Positions 55,211-64,000 of a DNA stretch of 64,000 bases are shown piece after piece. Source of the DNA: Blastococcus sp. CPCC 205250 (GTDB lineage: Bacteria > Actinomycetota > Actinomycetes > Mycobacteriales > Geodermatophilaceae). The DNA lies in assembly GCF_019799925.1 (NCBI RefSeq), contig NZ_JABGCG010000008.1, positions 124,001 through 188,000 of the forward strand, read 5' to 3'. The position numbers and the translations under genes are program-made. The first letter of the stretch is position 1, and each line of letters begins with the position of its first letter. The notes below the pieces were generated by a model. The model saw nothing but the letters and a program-made list of their open reading frames with translations. It searched no databases and was not told the origin of the DNA.

Positions 55211-56119
55211 GTGACCGATCCCGCACTCGAGATCTCCGGGCTGACCGTCCGCTACGGCGTCGGGCCGGGCGCGACCGTCGCCGTCGACGGTCTGGACCTG
55301 CGCATCCCCCGCGGCGAGACCGTCGCCCTCCTCGGGCCCAACGGCGCCGGCAAGTCGACCACCGTCAACGCCGTCCTCGGCCTCGTCCGGTACACCGGCG
55401 ACGTCCGGGTCCTGGGCCGCGCGCCGGCCGAGGCCGTCCGCGCCGGGGACGTCGGCGCGATGCTCCAGCACGGCGGCCTGCCCAGCGAGGCGCGCGTCGG
55501 CGAGGTCCTCGACCTCGTGCGGCGCAGCTCCCCGCGCTCCTGGCCGCTGCCGGACCTGGTCGCCACCACCGGCATCGACGGGCTCCTCCGCCGTCCCGTC
55601 GAGGACCTCTCCGGCGGGCAGCGCCAGCGGGTCCTGCTCGCCCTCGCCCTCGCCGGCCGACCGCCGCTGCTCCTGCTCGACGAGCCCACCTCGGCCATGG
55701 ACGTCGAGGGCCGCCGCGCCTTCTGGACGACGATGCGCGGCCTGGCCGAGGGCGGCACCACCGTCGTCTTCGCCACCCACCACCTCGAGGAGGCCGACGC
55801 CGTCGCCGACCGGGTGGTGGTCGTCGCCGGCGGCCGGGTCGTGGCCGACGGGTCGGCCGCGCAGGTCAAGGCCGGCACCTCCGGCAGCACGATCACCTTC
55901 GCCGCCGCCCCGGACGACCACCTCGACGACCTGCCCGGCGTCGGCGCGCTCACCCGCCGCGGCGCGACCGTGGAGATCGCCACGACCGACCCCGAGCAGA
56001 CCCTGCGCGCCCTGCTGGCCGGCGGTCGCCGGCTGCCCGGCCTGCAGGTCCGCGGCGCCAGCCTCGAGGAGGCGGTCCTCACCCTCACCACCGCGACCCC
56101 GATCGGAGCCGAGCAGTGA
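55211..56119 (+). CDS. ABC transporter ATP-binding protein
   Basis: 302 aa. Walker A GPNGAGKST (42-50), signature LSGGQRQR, Walker B LLLLDEP and the switch His in FATHHLEEAD; the C-terminal ~80 residues are the accessory domain of exporter (ABC-2) ATPases. The GTG at 55211 is chosen because the ATG at 55145 lies inside the palindrome and its leader has no family similarity; no clear Shine-Dalgarno is seen. First gene of a four-gene operon with permease, histidine kinase and response regulator. Confidence 0.92.
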   Translation: MTDPALEISGLTVRYGVGPGATVAVDGLDLRIPRGETVALLGPNGAGKSTTVNAVLGLVRYTGDVRVLGRAPAEAVRAGDVGAMLQHGGLPSEARVGEVLDLVRRSSPRSWPLPDLVATTGIDGLLRRPVEDLSGGQRQRVLLALALAGRPPLLLLDEPTSAMDVEGRRAFWTTMRGLAEGGTTVVFATHHLEEADAVADRVVVVAGGRVVADGSAAQVKAGTSGSTITFAAAPDDHLDDLPGVGALTRRGATVEIATTDPEQTLRALLAGGRRLPGLQVRGASLEEAVLTLTTATPIGAEQ

Positions 56120-56856
56120 GCGCCCTCTTCCTCTTCCAGCTGCGCCGGATGGGCCGCAACCGGCAGTTCCTCTTCTTCACCGTGGCCCTGCCGGCGCTGT
56201 TCACCGTCTTCTTCGCGACGGTGTTCGGGCAGACGTCCGACACCGGCTACCAGGACTACGCGGCGGCGACGATGGTCTCGATGATGGCCTACGGCGCGAT
56301 GGGTGCCGCCCTGGGCGCGACCATCCGCATCGCCTTCGACCGGGCCTCCGGCTGGCTGCGCCAGCTGCGGGTCACGCCGGTGCCCCCGAGCTCGGTCGTC
56401 GGCGTGGAGGTGGCGGTGGGGGTGCTGCTCACCCTGCCCTCCCTGGTGGCCGTGGCGCTGGTCGGCCGGCTGGTGACCGGCGTGGACCTCCCGCTGGGCA
56501 CGTGGCTGCTGCTGGTCGCCGTCCTCTGGGCCGGCTCGGCGGTGTTCGTGGCGATCGGCCTCCTGCTGGGCCTGGCCCTGGAGCAGAAGGCGGCCGGCGG
56601 CGCGATCGGCATCGTGGGCACCGTCCTGGCGCTGCTCGGCGGGCTGTGGGTCCCGGTCGAGCTCTTCCCCTCCGGGCTCCAGGCCGTGGCGCACGCGCTG
56701 CCGTCGTACTGGTACGCCGAGCTGGGCCGCGACGTCGCCGCGGGGGAGGCCCCGTCGCCGCTGGCCGTCGCGGTCCTGGTCGCCTCCACCGTCGCCGCCG
56801 GCGGGCTCGCCGCCGCGGTCGCCCGGCGCCGGCCGCTGCACGCGGTCGCCGGCTGA
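56116..56856 (+). CDS. ABC-2 type permease
   Basis: 246 aa with six hydrophobic segments (about 20-38, 55-75, 97-120, 125-148, 156-176, 215-235) and the ABC-2 pattern of a large loop before the last helix (VELFPSGLQAVAHALPSYWYAEL). Exports an unknown substrate, often a drug or lipid in this arrangement. The GTG overlaps the ATPase stop by 4 bases. Confidence 0.9.
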   Translation: MSALFLFQLRRMGRNRQFLFFTVALPALFTVFFATVFGQTSDTGYQDYAAATMVSMMAYGAMGAALGATIRIAFDRASGWLRQLRVTPVPPSSVVGVEVAVGVLLTLPSLVAVALVGRLVTGVDLPLGTWLLLVAVLWAGSAVFVAIGLLLGLALEQKAAGGAIGIVGTVLALLGGLWVPVELFPSGLQAVAHALPSYWYAELGRDVAAGEAPSPLAVAVLVASTVAAGGLAAAVARRRPLHAVAG

Positions 56857-56893
56857 GCCGACGACGGTGTCGCACCCACTACCGTCGCCGACC

Positions 56894-57997
56894 ATGGACT
56901 GCCGGCCGGCCTGGCAGCGCCTCGGCTGGGCGCTGCCGTGGCTGCTGTTCCAGTTCTTCCCCGTCGTCGACCTCGTCACCGAGCCGCGGCCGGCGTGGGT
57001 CCGGGTCCTGGCGGCGGCGCTGCTGGTCGTCTTCACCGCGGCCTACCTCGCGGTGTTCAGCCGCTTCTTCGAGCGTCGTGCACCGGTCTGGCGGTACCTC
57101 GTCGTCGTCGCCGTCCTCGGGGTGGCGCTGGCGGCCTGGCTGGGGTCGGCGTGGGCCGGGCTGCTCATCTACGTGTCAGCGGCCGCCGCCGGTGCCCTGC
57201 CCCAGCGGTGGGTGTGGCCGGCCGTGCTCGGCTGCGCCGGCGTCTGCGCCGCGGTCGTCGGGGCCGAGGGCGTGCTCGGGCAGCTGTTCATCCTGCCCGT
57301 GATGTGCGTGCTCACCGCCTTCGCGCTGTCGGGCACCCGGGCGCTGGTCTCGCTCAACGCGGAGCTCTCCGAGGCGCGCGAGGAGCTGGCCCGCAACGCC
57401 GTCGCCGAGGAGCGGCTGCGCTTCGCCCGCGACCTGCACGACCTGCTCGGCCACAGCCTGTCGCTCATCGCGCTCAAGAGCGAGCTCGCCGGGCGGCTGG
57501 CCGACCGCGACCCGGCGCGGGCGCGGGCCGAGATGGCCGACGTCGAGGACACCGCCCGCCGGGCCCTGGCCGAGGTGCGCGACGCCGTCAGCGGCTACCG
57601 GCAGGTCAGCTTCGGCAGCGCCCTGGCCGAGGCGCGGGTCGCGCTGTCGGCCGCCGGCATCGCCCTCGACCCGCCGCGGGACCTGCCGGTGCTGCCCGGG
57701 GCCGTGGACGCCGTCCTCGGCTGGGTCGTGCGGGAGGCGACCACCAACGTGCTCCGGCACAGCGGGGCCCGGTCGGTCGCCGTGGCCCTGGGGACCGGTG
57801 ACGGCGGCGCCACGCTGACGATCACCGACGACGGGTCCGGTGCGGGGTCGGGGGGCGCGGCCGGGGCGGGGCTGTCCGGCCTGGACGAGCGGCTGGCCGC
57901 GCTCGGCGGACGGCTGGAGACCGGTGCCGGTCCCGGCGGGCGTGGGTTCCGGCTGTGCGCCCGTGTGCCGGTCGGCGCCCCCGCGGTGGCGCAGTGA
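56894..57997 (+). CDS. Sensor histidine kinase (HisKA_3 type)
   Basis: 367 aa. Four to five membrane helices (1-150) with almost no extracytoplasmic domain, so it probably senses membrane state or the transporter itself. Phospho-acceptor His182 in [14 protein letters not shown]; HATPase region [13 protein letters not shown] and [19 protein letters not shown] 56894 is preferred over GTG 56867 because TACCGT (56880-56885) lies 8 bases upstream. Stop overlaps the regulator gene by 4 bases. DesK/LiaS-like. Confidence 0.9.
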   Translation: MDCRPAWQRLGWALPWLLFQFFPVVDLVTEPRPAWVRVLAAALLVVFTAAYLAVFSRFFERRAPVWRYLVVVAVLGVALAAWLGSAWAGLLIYVSAAAAGALPQRWVWPAVLGCAGVCAAVVGAEGVLGQLFILPVMCVLTAFALSGTRALVSLNAELSEAREELARNAVAEERLRFARDLHDLLGHSLSLIALKSELAGRLADRDPARARAEMADVEDTARRALAEVRDAVSGYRQVSFGSALAEARVALSAAGIALDPPRDLPVLPGAVDAVLGWVVREATTNVLRHSGARSVAVALGTGDGGATLTITDDGSGAGSGGAAGAGLSGLDERLAALGGRLETGAGPGGRGFRLCARVPVGAPAVAQ

Positions 57998-58614
57998 CCG
58001 GCCCGGCGGTGATCCGGGTCCTCATCGCCGAGGACCAGTCGATGGTGCGCGGCGCGCTGCGGGCGCTGCTGGAGCTCGAGGACGACATCCGCGTCGTGGC
58101 CGAGGTCGGCCGCGGCGACGAGGTGGTGGCCGCAGCACTCGAGCACGCTCCGGACGTCGCCCTGCTCGACATCGAGATGCCCGGCTGCGACGGGCTGGAG
58201 GCGGCGCGGGCCCTCGCCGCCGAGGTGCCGGGCACGCGCGCCGTCGTCCTCACCACGTTCGGCCGGCCCGGGTTCCTGCGCCGGGCGATGGAGGTCGGCG
58301 CCGCCGGCTTCCTGGTCAAGGACGCCCCGGTGTCGGAGTTGGCACGCTCGATCCGGGCGGTGGTGGCGGGGGAGCGGGTCATCGACCGGGACCTCGCCGC
58401 GGCGGCGCTGGCGATCGGGGCGACGCCCCTGTCGGCGCGGGAGGCCGACGTGCTGCGCGAGGCCGCCGACGGCGCCACGGTCGCCGAGATCTCCCGGCGG
58501 CTGTTCCTCTCCGAGGGAACGGTGCGCAACTACCTGTCCTCGGCGATCGGCAAGACCGGGGCGCGCACCCGGGTGGAGGCCGCGCGGGTGGCCGAGGAGC
58601 GCGGCTGGCTCTAG
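57994..58614 (+). CDS. LuxR/NarL-type response regulator
   Basis: 206 aa. Receiver domain with the phospho-acceptor Asp59 ([10 protein letters not shown]) and Lys in FLVKDAPV; C-terminal LuxR helix-turn-helix ([39 protein letters not shown]). It pairs with the kinase just upstream and likely controls the operon from the palindrome at 55133. Ends in TAG within CTAG, shared with the stop of the convergent gene. Confidence 0.93.
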   Translation: MTGPAVIRVLIAEDQSMVRGALRALLELEDDIRVVAEVGRGDEVVAAALEHAPDVALLDIEMPGCDGLEAARALAAEVPGTRAVVLTTFGRPGFLRRAMEVGAAGFLVKDAPVSELARSIRAVVAGERVIDRDLAAAALAIGATPLSAREADVLREAADGATVAEISRRLFLSEGTVRNYLSSAIGKTGARTRVEAARVAEERGWL

Positions 58615-58958
58615 CGGGCCGGTTCCGCGGGCATGAGGGCGTCGAGGTCGAGCACCCGCACGTGGATGACGGTGCGCTGCTGGAGCGCCGCCCGCAGCGC
58701 CCGGTGCAGGCCGTCCTCCAGGTACATCTCCCCGTGCCAGAGGACGGCGTGCGGGAAGAGGTCGCCGTAGAAGGTCGAGTCGTCGGCCAGCAGGGCGTCC
58801 AGGGCCAGCTCGCGCTTGGTCGTCACCAGGGTGTCCAGCCGGATCTGCCGCGGCGGGATCATCGCCCAGTCCTTGGTCGACATGCCGTGCTCGGGATACG
58901 GGCGGCCCTCGCGCACCGCTTTGAAGATCAGGGAACCGACCTCCGTCCGGACCGCCAT
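58611..58958 (-). CDS. ParB-like-fold protein
   Basis: 115 aa. [18 protein letters not shown] at the middle and [20 protein letters not shown] near the end resemble the ParB/sulfiredoxin nuclease-like fold (the DGHHR-type motif), as found next to hrcA in several actinobacteria. No partner or catalytic role is evident. ATG with a GAGGCAGGTGC leader; TAAGCT lies 22 bases upstream. Ends in TAG overlapping the response-regulator stop by 4 bases. Confidence 0.75.
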   Translation of the reverse strand: MAVRTEVGSLIFKAVREGRPYPEHGMSTKDWAMIPPRQIRLDTLVTTKRELALDALLADDSTFYGDLFPHAVLWHGEMYLEDGLHRALRAALQQRTVIHVRVLDLDALMPAEPAR

Positions 58959-59063
58959 GCACCTGCCTCGACCGCCGGCCAGCTTAGCGGCCGGGGCTCC
59001 GGTGGCCCCGTCCAGAGGCTCGCCGCGGGCTTGCGAGCGGTGAGGGGGACGGGGTCCTTCAAG

Positions 59064-59069
59064 TATGCT
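59064..59069 (+). promoter_or_regulatory. -10 box of hrcA
   Basis: TATGCT, touching the left arm of the CIRCE dyad, so a bound repressor covers the transcription start. Confidence 0.6.
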
Positions 59070-59105
59070 GGGCTGGCACTCGGTCCGTGCGAGTGCCAGC
59101 CCAGC
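59067..59105. promoter_or_regulatory. CIRCE operator of hrcA-dnaJ
   Basis: Core CTGGCACTC-N9-GAGTGCCAG (59073-59081, 59091-59099), the high-GC form of the HrcA operator, extended to perfect 15-base arms (59067-59081 and 59091-59105). HrcA is encoded 78 bases downstream, so this is autoregulation released on heat stress. Confidence 0.9.
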
Positions 59106-59183
59106 CCGGCGGTGCGACGGAGCCTCCGACCGGGCGCGCCGGCCCACCGCACGGCACGTCGACCGGTACGGGGAGGTGTCACC

Positions 59184-60206
59184 GTGGCGCACGACGAACG
59201 GCGCCTGCAGGTCCTGCGGGCCATCGTCCAGGACTACGTCTCCACCAACGACCCGGTGGGCAGCAAGGCCCTCGCCGAGCGGCACGACCTCGGCGTCTCG
59301 CCGGCGACCATCCGCAACGACATGGCCGTGCTCGAGGAGCAGGGCTACATCGCCCAGCCGCACACCAGCGCCGGGCGGGTGCCCACCGACAAGGGCTACC
59401 GGCTGTTCGTCGACCGGCTGTCGGCGGTCAAGCCGCTGTCGGCCGCCGAGCGCAAGGCCATCGAGAAGTTCCTCGACGGCGCCGTCGACCTGCACGACGT
59501 CCTCGGCCGCACCGTGCGGCTGCTGGCCCAGCTCACCCGCAACGTCGCCGTCGTCCAGTACCCGACGCTGTCGCGCAGCGCCGTGCGCCACCTGGAGGTC
59601 GTCCAGGTCGCCGGCGCCCGGCTGCTGCTGGTGCTCATCACCGACACCGGGCGGGTGGAGCAGCGCGTCGTCGAGTGCCCGGTGGACGTCGACGCCGAGT
59701 CCGTCGCCGAGCTGCGGACCCTGCTGAACTCCGCCTTCACCGGCGCCAAGCTGGCCGACGCCGGCGGCAAGGTGCCCGACCTCGTCGACACGGCCCCGCC
59801 GCACCTGCGCGTGCTGGTGGCGGCCGTCAGCGCCGCGCTGATCGAGACGCTGGTCGAGCCCGGCGAGGACCGCCTGGTCGTCGGCGGGACGGCGAACCTG
59901 GCCCGCACCGCCCTGGACTTCCCCGGCACCGTGCGGCCGCTGCTCGAGGCGCTCGAGGAGCAGGTCGTGGTGCTCAGGCTGATCAGCGAGGTCGACACCG
60001 GCGGCACCGTCGTCGTCCGGATCGGCGAGGAGAACGCGCACGAGGCCCTCACGGGTGCCTCGGTCGTCTCCGTGGGGTACGGCTCCCCCGACCGGGCGCT
60101 CGGCGGCCTGGGCATCGTGGGCCCGACCCGCATGGACTACCCAACGAACATGGCCGCGGTCCGAGCCGTGGCCCGCTACGTCGGCCACCTGCTGGCCGAG
60201 AGCTGA
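59184..60206 (+). CDS. hrcA: Heat-inducible repressor HrcA
   Basis: 340 aa. Winged helix at the N-terminus ([62 protein letters not shown]), GAF-like middle, and the C-terminal [14 protein letters not shown] signature ([15 protein letters not shown]). GTG start with GGGGAGG 7 bases upstream; 78 bases after the CIRCE operator. Operon with dnaJ, 15 bases downstream. Confidence 0.97.
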   Translation: MAHDERRLQVLRAIVQDYVSTNDPVGSKALAERHDLGVSPATIRNDMAVLEEQGYIAQPHTSAGRVPTDKGYRLFVDRLSAVKPLSAAERKAIEKFLDGAVDLHDVLGRTVRLLAQLTRNVAVVQYPTLSRSAVRHLEVVQVAGARLLLVLITDTGRVEQRVVECPVDVDAESVAELRTLLNSAFTGAKLADAGGKVPDLVDTAPPHLRVLVAAVSAALIETLVEPGEDRLVVGGTANLARTALDFPGTVRPLLEALEEQVVVLRLISEVDTGGTVVVRIGEENAHEALTGASVVSVGYGSPDRALGGLGIVGPTRMDYPTNMAAVRAVARYVGHLLAES

Positions 60207-60221
60207 GGCTGAGACCCCTCC

Positions 60222-61355
60222 ATGGCAACCGACTACTACGGCGTCCTCGGCCTGTCCCGCGGCGCCACGGACAACGACATCAAGAAGGCCTACCGCCGGC
60301 TGGCCCGCGACCTGCACCCGGACGTCAACCCCGACCCCGAGGCCAAGGAGCGCTTCCAGGAGGTCAGCAAGGCCTACCAGGCCCTGACCGACCCGGAGAA
60401 GCGCCGCATCGTCGACCTCGGCGGCGACCCGTTCGACACCGGCGGCGGCGGGGGCGGCAGCCCGTTCGGCAACGCCGGCTTCGGCGGGCTGGGCGACATC
60501 ATGGACGCGTTCTTCGGCGGGGGGATGGGCACCGCGCGCGGGCCGCGCAGCCGCACCCGGGCCGGCGGGGACGCGCTCATCCGCCTGGACCTCGACCTCG
60601 ACGAGACGGTCTTCGGCACCAGCAAGGAGATCACCGTCGACACCGCGGTGCTCTGCGGCACCTGCGCGGGCGCCGGCACCGCCCCCGGCACGCACCCGAC
60701 GACCTGCGCCACGTGCTCCGGCCGCGGCGAGGTGCAGAGCGTGCAGCGCTCGTTCCTCGGCCAGGTCGTCTCCAGCCGGGTGTGCCCGACCTGCGAGGGC
60801 ACCGGACAGGTCATCCCCGAGCCGTGCGCCACGTGCGCCGGCGACGGCCGGGTGCGGGCCCGCCGGACGATCAGCGTCAAGGTGCCGGCCGGCGTCGAGG
60901 ACGGCATGCGTATCCGGCTCACCGGCCACGGCGAGGTCGGCCCGGGCGGCGGCCCCGCCGGTGACCTCTACGTCGAGATCAGCGAGCGGCCGCACGACGT
61001 CTTCACCCGTGACGGGGAGGACCTGCACTGCCGGGTCACCCTGCCGATGACCGCCGCGGCGCTGGGCACGACCCTCTCGCTGACCACCCTGGACGGCGAG
61101 GAGGACGTCGACGTCCGGCCCGGCACGCAGTCGGGCACGGTGCTCACCCTGCGCGGCCGCGGGGCACCCCGGCTGCGCGCGACCGGTCGCGGCAACCTCA
61201 TGGTCCACGTCGAGGTGGAGACGCCGACCCGCCTGGACGCCGAGCAGGAGAAGCTGCTCCGCGAGCTCGCCGTGCTGCGCGGCGAGGACCGTCCCGGCTC
61301 TGCCTCCGAAGGGCAGGGTGGGCTGTTCTCGCGGCTGCGCGACGTGCTGAAGTGA
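60222..61355 (+). CDS. dnaJ: Chaperone DnaJ (DnaJ2)
   Basis: 377 aa. J domain with HPD at 32-34, a short Gly-rich linker, four CxxCxGxG zinc motifs starting at Cys145 ([32 protein letters not shown]) and two C-terminal beta domains. It is the HrcA-controlled paralogue (dnaJ2 of mycobacteria) rather than the one beside dnaK. Followed after 4 bases by rsmE. Confidence 0.96.
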   Translation: MATDYYGVLGLSRGATDNDIKKAYRRLARDLHPDVNPDPEAKERFQEVSKAYQALTDPEKRRIVDLGGDPFDTGGGGGGSPFGNAGFGGLGDIMDAFFGGGMGTARGPRSRTRAGGDALIRLDLDLDETVFGTSKEITVDTAVLCGTCAGAGTAPGTHPTTCATCSGRGEVQSVQRSFLGQVVSSRVCPTCEGTGQVIPEPCATCAGDGRVRARRTISVKVPAGVEDGMRIRLTGHGEVGPGGGPAGDLYVEISERPHDVFTRDGEDLHCRVTLPMTAAALGTTLSLTTLDGEEDVDVRPGTQSGTVLTLRGRGAPRLRATGRGNLMVHVEVETPTRLDAEQEKLLRELAVLRGEDRPGSASEGQGGLFSRLRDVLK

Positions 61356-61359
61356 GGAC

Positions 61360-62133
61360 ATGAGCACAGGAGCCACGGGCACGGGAGCGCGCCTGCCGGA
61401 GCTCGACGGCGCCCCGCTGTTCCTGCTCGACGAGCTGCCCCCCGGGGACGACCTGCTGGTCGACGGCCCGGAGGGCCGGCACGCCGTCGACGTGCTGCGG
61501 CTGGCCCCGGGCGAGCGGGTCCGGGTGGGCGACGGGCGCGGCGCGGTCGTCGAGGGCGAGGTCGCCGGCGCCGGTCCCCAGGGGCTGCGGGTGCGGGTGG
61601 AGACCCGGCTCGAGGTGCCGCAGGCCCAGCCCCGGCTGGTGCTCGTGCAGGCGCTGCCCAAGGGCGACCGCGGTCCGCTGGCCGTGGAGCTGGCCACCGA
61701 GCTCGGCGTCGACCGGATCGTGCCGTGGGCGGCGAGCCGCTGCGTTACCCGCTGGCGCGACGACCGGGTCGCCAAGGGCGTGGCCAAGTGGCGGGCGGCG
61801 GCGCACGCGGCGAGCAAGCAGTCCCGCCGGCCGCGGGTGCCCGAGGTCGCCGACCTGGCCAGCACCCGCGAGGTGTGCGGCGAGCTGGCCGACGTCGACC
61901 TGGCGGTCGTGCTGCACGAGCAGGCCCGGGCGCGGATCTCCGACCTGACCGTCCCCTCGCACGGCACCGTCGCCGTCGTCGTCGGCCCGGAGGGCGGGCT
62001 CACCGACGGCGAGGTCCTGGCGTTCCGGGCGGCCGGCGCCGAGGCCGTGCGCCTGGGGCCGGAGGTGCTGCGCACCTCGACCGCCGGCGCCGCTGCGCTG
62101 GCCGCGATCTCCCTGCGGACCCGCTGGCGCTGA
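61360..62133 (+). CDS. rsmE: 16S rRNA (uracil(1498)-N(3))-methyltransferase
   Basis: 257 aa. PUA-like N-terminal domain (GPEGRHAVDVLRLAPGERVRVGDG) and a SPOUT knot: KGDRGPLAVELATELGVDRIVPW, RCVTRWRDDR, KQSRRPRVPEV and VVVGPEGGLTDGEV...LGPEVLRTSTAGAAAL. Position after dnaJ2 is conserved. ATG directly follows GAGGAC. Confidence 0.95.
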   Translation: MSTGATGTGARLPELDGAPLFLLDELPPGDDLLVDGPEGRHAVDVLRLAPGERVRVGDGRGAVVEGEVAGAGPQGLRVRVETRLEVPQAQPRLVLVQALPKGDRGPLAVELATELGVDRIVPWAASRCVTRWRDDRVAKGVAKWRAAAHAASKQSRRPRVPEVADLASTREVCGELADVDLAVVLHEQARARISDLTVPSHGTVAVVVGPEGGLTDGEVLAFRAAGAEAVRLGPEVLRTSTAGAAALAAISLRTRWR

Positions 62134-62268
62134 GGCACCACCTCCCTTTGATCGCGATCATCACCTCGCGGTCGCCGTCCTCGCGGCCGGTCGCGTGGTC
62201 CGCGACGCCCAGGTGAGGACGGCGATCTCCCCCGGCCGGGAGCTCGAGGGTCCGGCGGCAGGGTGGGG

Positions 62269-62712
62269 TCAGATGAGCTCGGAGTAGGTGCACTCCCCGA
62301 GGTCGGTCAGCGAGAGCGCCTGCGGGCACGAGGTGTGCTCCCACGCGCCGGAGCCGAACGCGGCGTCGGGTGTCATGTCGGTGAACACCTCGTACCCCCC
62401 TGTCCCCGGCAGCCATCGGTGGTAGCTGACGATCGCGATGCCCTCGGCCGTCGGGGCCGTGACGACGAGCTCCGCGCCGTCGCCGCCGCGGCCCTCGTCG
62501 AGGCAGCTCTGGGCGGCTGGCGGGATCTGCTGGCCCTGCCCCAGCTCGACGGCAGGGCACGCCGGCAGCGGTGTGCGGTCGACGAACCGGGCGGGTGCCT
62601 CGCTGACCGGCGCCTCGCTCTCCGGGGCGGGAGCGGCGTCCTCACCGTCGCCGTCACAGCCGGCCAGCACGGCGAGCAGCAGCGCGCCGGCCGCGAGCGG
62701 GCCCCGGTGCAT
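62269..62712 (-). CDS. Putative lipoprotein
   Basis: 147 aa. Short signal peptide with lipobox LAGC at 16-19, so Cys19 should be lipidated and the protein anchored outside the membrane. A Glu/Pro/Ala linker follows, then a ~100-residue domain with four cysteines (CPAVE, CLDEG, CPQAL, CTYSE) that may form two disulfides. No family recognised. Confidence 0.75.
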   Translation of the reverse strand: MHRGPLAAGALLLAVLAGCDGDGEDAAPAPESEAPVSEAPARFVDRTPLPACPAVELGQGQQIPPAAQSCLDEGRGGDGAELVVTAPTAEGIAIVSYHRWLPGTGGYEVFTDMTPDAAFGSGAWEHTSCPQALSLTDLGECTYSELI

Positions 62713-62764
62713 GCAGGGAGTGTGGCGCAGGTGCCGGCCGTCCGCGAGGACCGCCTCCTCCGGC

Positions 62765-64000
62765 TCACCGCAGGGCGCTGCGGGCCCGGTCGCTGAGCAG
62801 GTCGACGACGAAGGTCAGCACCACGATCGCGGCCAGCACCGTCGCGACGGCCGGCCAGTCGAAGGCCGCCATCCGGGACGCCAGCAGCGCGCCGAGCCCG
62901 CCGGCCCCCAGCAGCCCGACGAGCACGGTGTCGCGGATGGCCACCTCCCACCGGTAGAGCGCGAGGGCGAGCACCGGCCCGGCGGCCTGCGGCAGCACCC
63001 CGAACAGCCACGCGCCGGCGGGCCGGGCGCCCAGCGCGCGCAGCGCCGCGCGGGGCCGCGGGTCCGCCTCCTCGGTGACCTCGGCGGCCAGCCGGCCGAG
63101 CACGCCGAGGGTGTAGACCCCCAGCGCCAGTGCCCCCGGCAGGACGCCGGGCAGCAGCACGAAGAGCAGCACCAGCGCCCACACCGGCGGCGGCACCGCG
63201 CGCAGCAGGAGCAGCAGCACCCGCACCAGCGCCCCGACCAGCCTCCGGGCGGCGGACGCCGTCCCCGCCGGCCGTGCGGCGAGCCCGGCGAGGAGAGCTG
63301 CGCCGGCGACGGCCACCGCGATCGCCAGCACCGACATCTGCACGGTCTCCACCGAGCGCGCGCCGATGTCGGCCAGCAGGCCGGCCGAGGCGTCCGGGGG
63401 CCACGCCGCGGCGAGGACGAAGCCGAGGTCGTCGCGTGTGCGCGCCGACACGAGGGTCGCGGGGGAGAGCGCCAGGTACCACCACGACCACGCCACCAGG
63501 GCCACCGACCCCGCGACCGCGCCGGTCAGCACCGGGTCACGCCGGTGCACGTCGCCACCGGACCGCGGCGCACCCGCGCGGCGGCGCACTGCCCGCCCGG
63601 CGGCGTCGGCCGCCAGGCACAGCAGCGCGAGCGCGTAGACCGCCGTCCACACCTGGGGCCAGCGCAGCGAGGCGAACGACAGCGACAGCTGGTAGCCCAG
63701 GCCGCCGGCGCCGATCAGGCCGAGGACCGCCGCCGAGCGGACGGCGCACTCCAGCCGGTAGAACGCGTACGAGAGCAGGCCCCCGGCCGCCGCGGGGAGC
63801 AGGCCGTACAGCGCCGCGGGCAGCCGGCCGGCGCCGGTCGCGAGCAGCGCCTCGTACGGCCCGCGCGGCGCCTCGTCGAGGAGGTCGGCGAACACCTTGG
63901 CGGTGACCGCGCCGTACGGCAGGCCGATGGCGAGGACGCCGACCCACGGGTCCAGGCCGAGAACGTTGAGCAGCAGCAGCGCCCACACCGCCTCGTGCAG
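62765..64000 (-). CDS. Phosphonate-type ABC permease (PhnE-like), two-domain, partial
   Basis: 412 codons in the window; the 5' end lies beyond 64000 (the frame is open to the edge, reading LHEAVWALLL). Two PhnE-like permease units are joined: the first supplies only its C-terminal part here (GLPYGAVTAKVFADLLDEAPRGPYEALLATGAG...LIGAGGLGYQL), the second is complete (VETVQMSVLAIAVAVAGAALL; RAVPPPVWALVLLFV; GVYTLGVLGRLAAEVTEEADPRPRAALRALGA; LGAGGLGALL). Each has the EAA-like loop. Such proteins import phosphonate, phosphite or phosphate; the substrate is undecided. Confidence 0.85.
   Translation of the reverse strand: MHEAVWALLLLNVLGLDPWVGVLAIGLPYGAVTAKVFADLLDEAPRGPYEALLATGAGRLPAALYGLLPAAAGGLLSYAFYRLECAVRSAAVLGLIGAGGLGYQLSLSFASLRWPQVWTAVYALALLCLAADAAGRAVRRRAGAPRSGGDVHRRDPVLTGAVAGSVALVAWSWWYLALSPATLVSARTRDDLGFVLAAAWPPDASAGLLADIGARSVETVQMSVLAIAVAVAGAALLAGLAARPAGTASAARRLVGALVRVLLLLLRAVPPPVWALVLLFVLLPGVLPGALALGVYTLGVLGRLAAEVTEEADPRPRAALRALGARPAGAWLFGVLPQAAGPVLALALYRWEVAIRDTVLVGLLGAGGLGALLASRMAAFDWPAVATVLAAIVVLTFVVDLLSDRARSALR

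Overview
The window is one stretch of chromosome from a very GC-rich actinobacterium. Gene order matches the actinobacterial core (tig-clpP1-clpP2-clpX; folC-DUF4233-ndk; rne-rplU-rpmA-obgE-proB; proA; nadD-rsfS-gpgP-degV-comEA-comEC-holA-rpsT-lepA; hemW; hrcA-dnaJ2-rsmE), and UGA ends 56 of the 63 coding genes I list. A selenocysteine tRNA whose anticodon reads CUA points to the Geodermatophilaceae (Blastococcus or Geodermatophilus), where UAG-encoded selenocysteine has been reported. The family assignment is inference. I see no insertion sequence, prophage, CRISPR array or rRNA.

Layout. 1-4.7 kb: trigger factor and the ClpP1P2/ClpX protease. 4.7-6.9 kb: an AbiEi-like/DUF559 gene and a DUF2236 gene, with three related hairpin repeats. 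6.9-15.8 kb: an unusual short valyl-tRNA synthetase, folC, ndk, a paired acyl-CoA dehydrogenase and a small autoregulator/membrane-protein pair. 15.8-26 kb: two radical-SAM family genes, RNase E/G, L21, L27, Obg, proB and def. 26-32 kb: a PEP-mutase-like enzyme, a MarR-controlled pair, proA and a MoxR/VWA pair. 32-40 kb: nadD, rsfS, a GpgP-like phosphatase, degV, the DNA-uptake genes comEA/comEC, and holA. 40-45.7 kb: rpsT, lepA, a MOSC protein, a locus with a third ClpP, a stand-alone Clp N-domain protein and an HTH regulator, then a quinone-oxidoreductase-like gene. 45.7-50.8 kb: the selenocysteine module selD / tRNA-Sec(CUA) / selA / selB. 50.8-55.1 kb: PPK2, enoyl-CoA hydratase, hemW and a mycofactocin-type SDR. 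55.2-58.6 kb: an ABC-2 exporter with its own two-component system. 58.6-64 kb: a ParB-like protein, hrcA with its CIRCE operator, dnaJ2, rsmE, a lipoprotein, and a phosphonate-type permease cut by the window end.

How the parts connect. Protein quality control recurs: the main Clp protease, the accessory clpP3 locus and the HrcA-controlled chaperone. The two clpP promoter regions share an identical 15-base element. The selenocysteine module is complete for the machinery (SelD makes selenophosphate, SelA charges the tRNA, SelB delivers it), but no selenoprotein gene is visible here. Because the tRNA should read UAG, UGA stays a normal stop. Five genes here, including selB itself, still end in UAG, so decoding must depend on context.

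Many non-operon genes show a TANNNT -10 box 6-9 bases before the start codon and lack a well-placed Shine-Dalgarno, which implies widespread leaderless transcripts; I used this to choose several starts.
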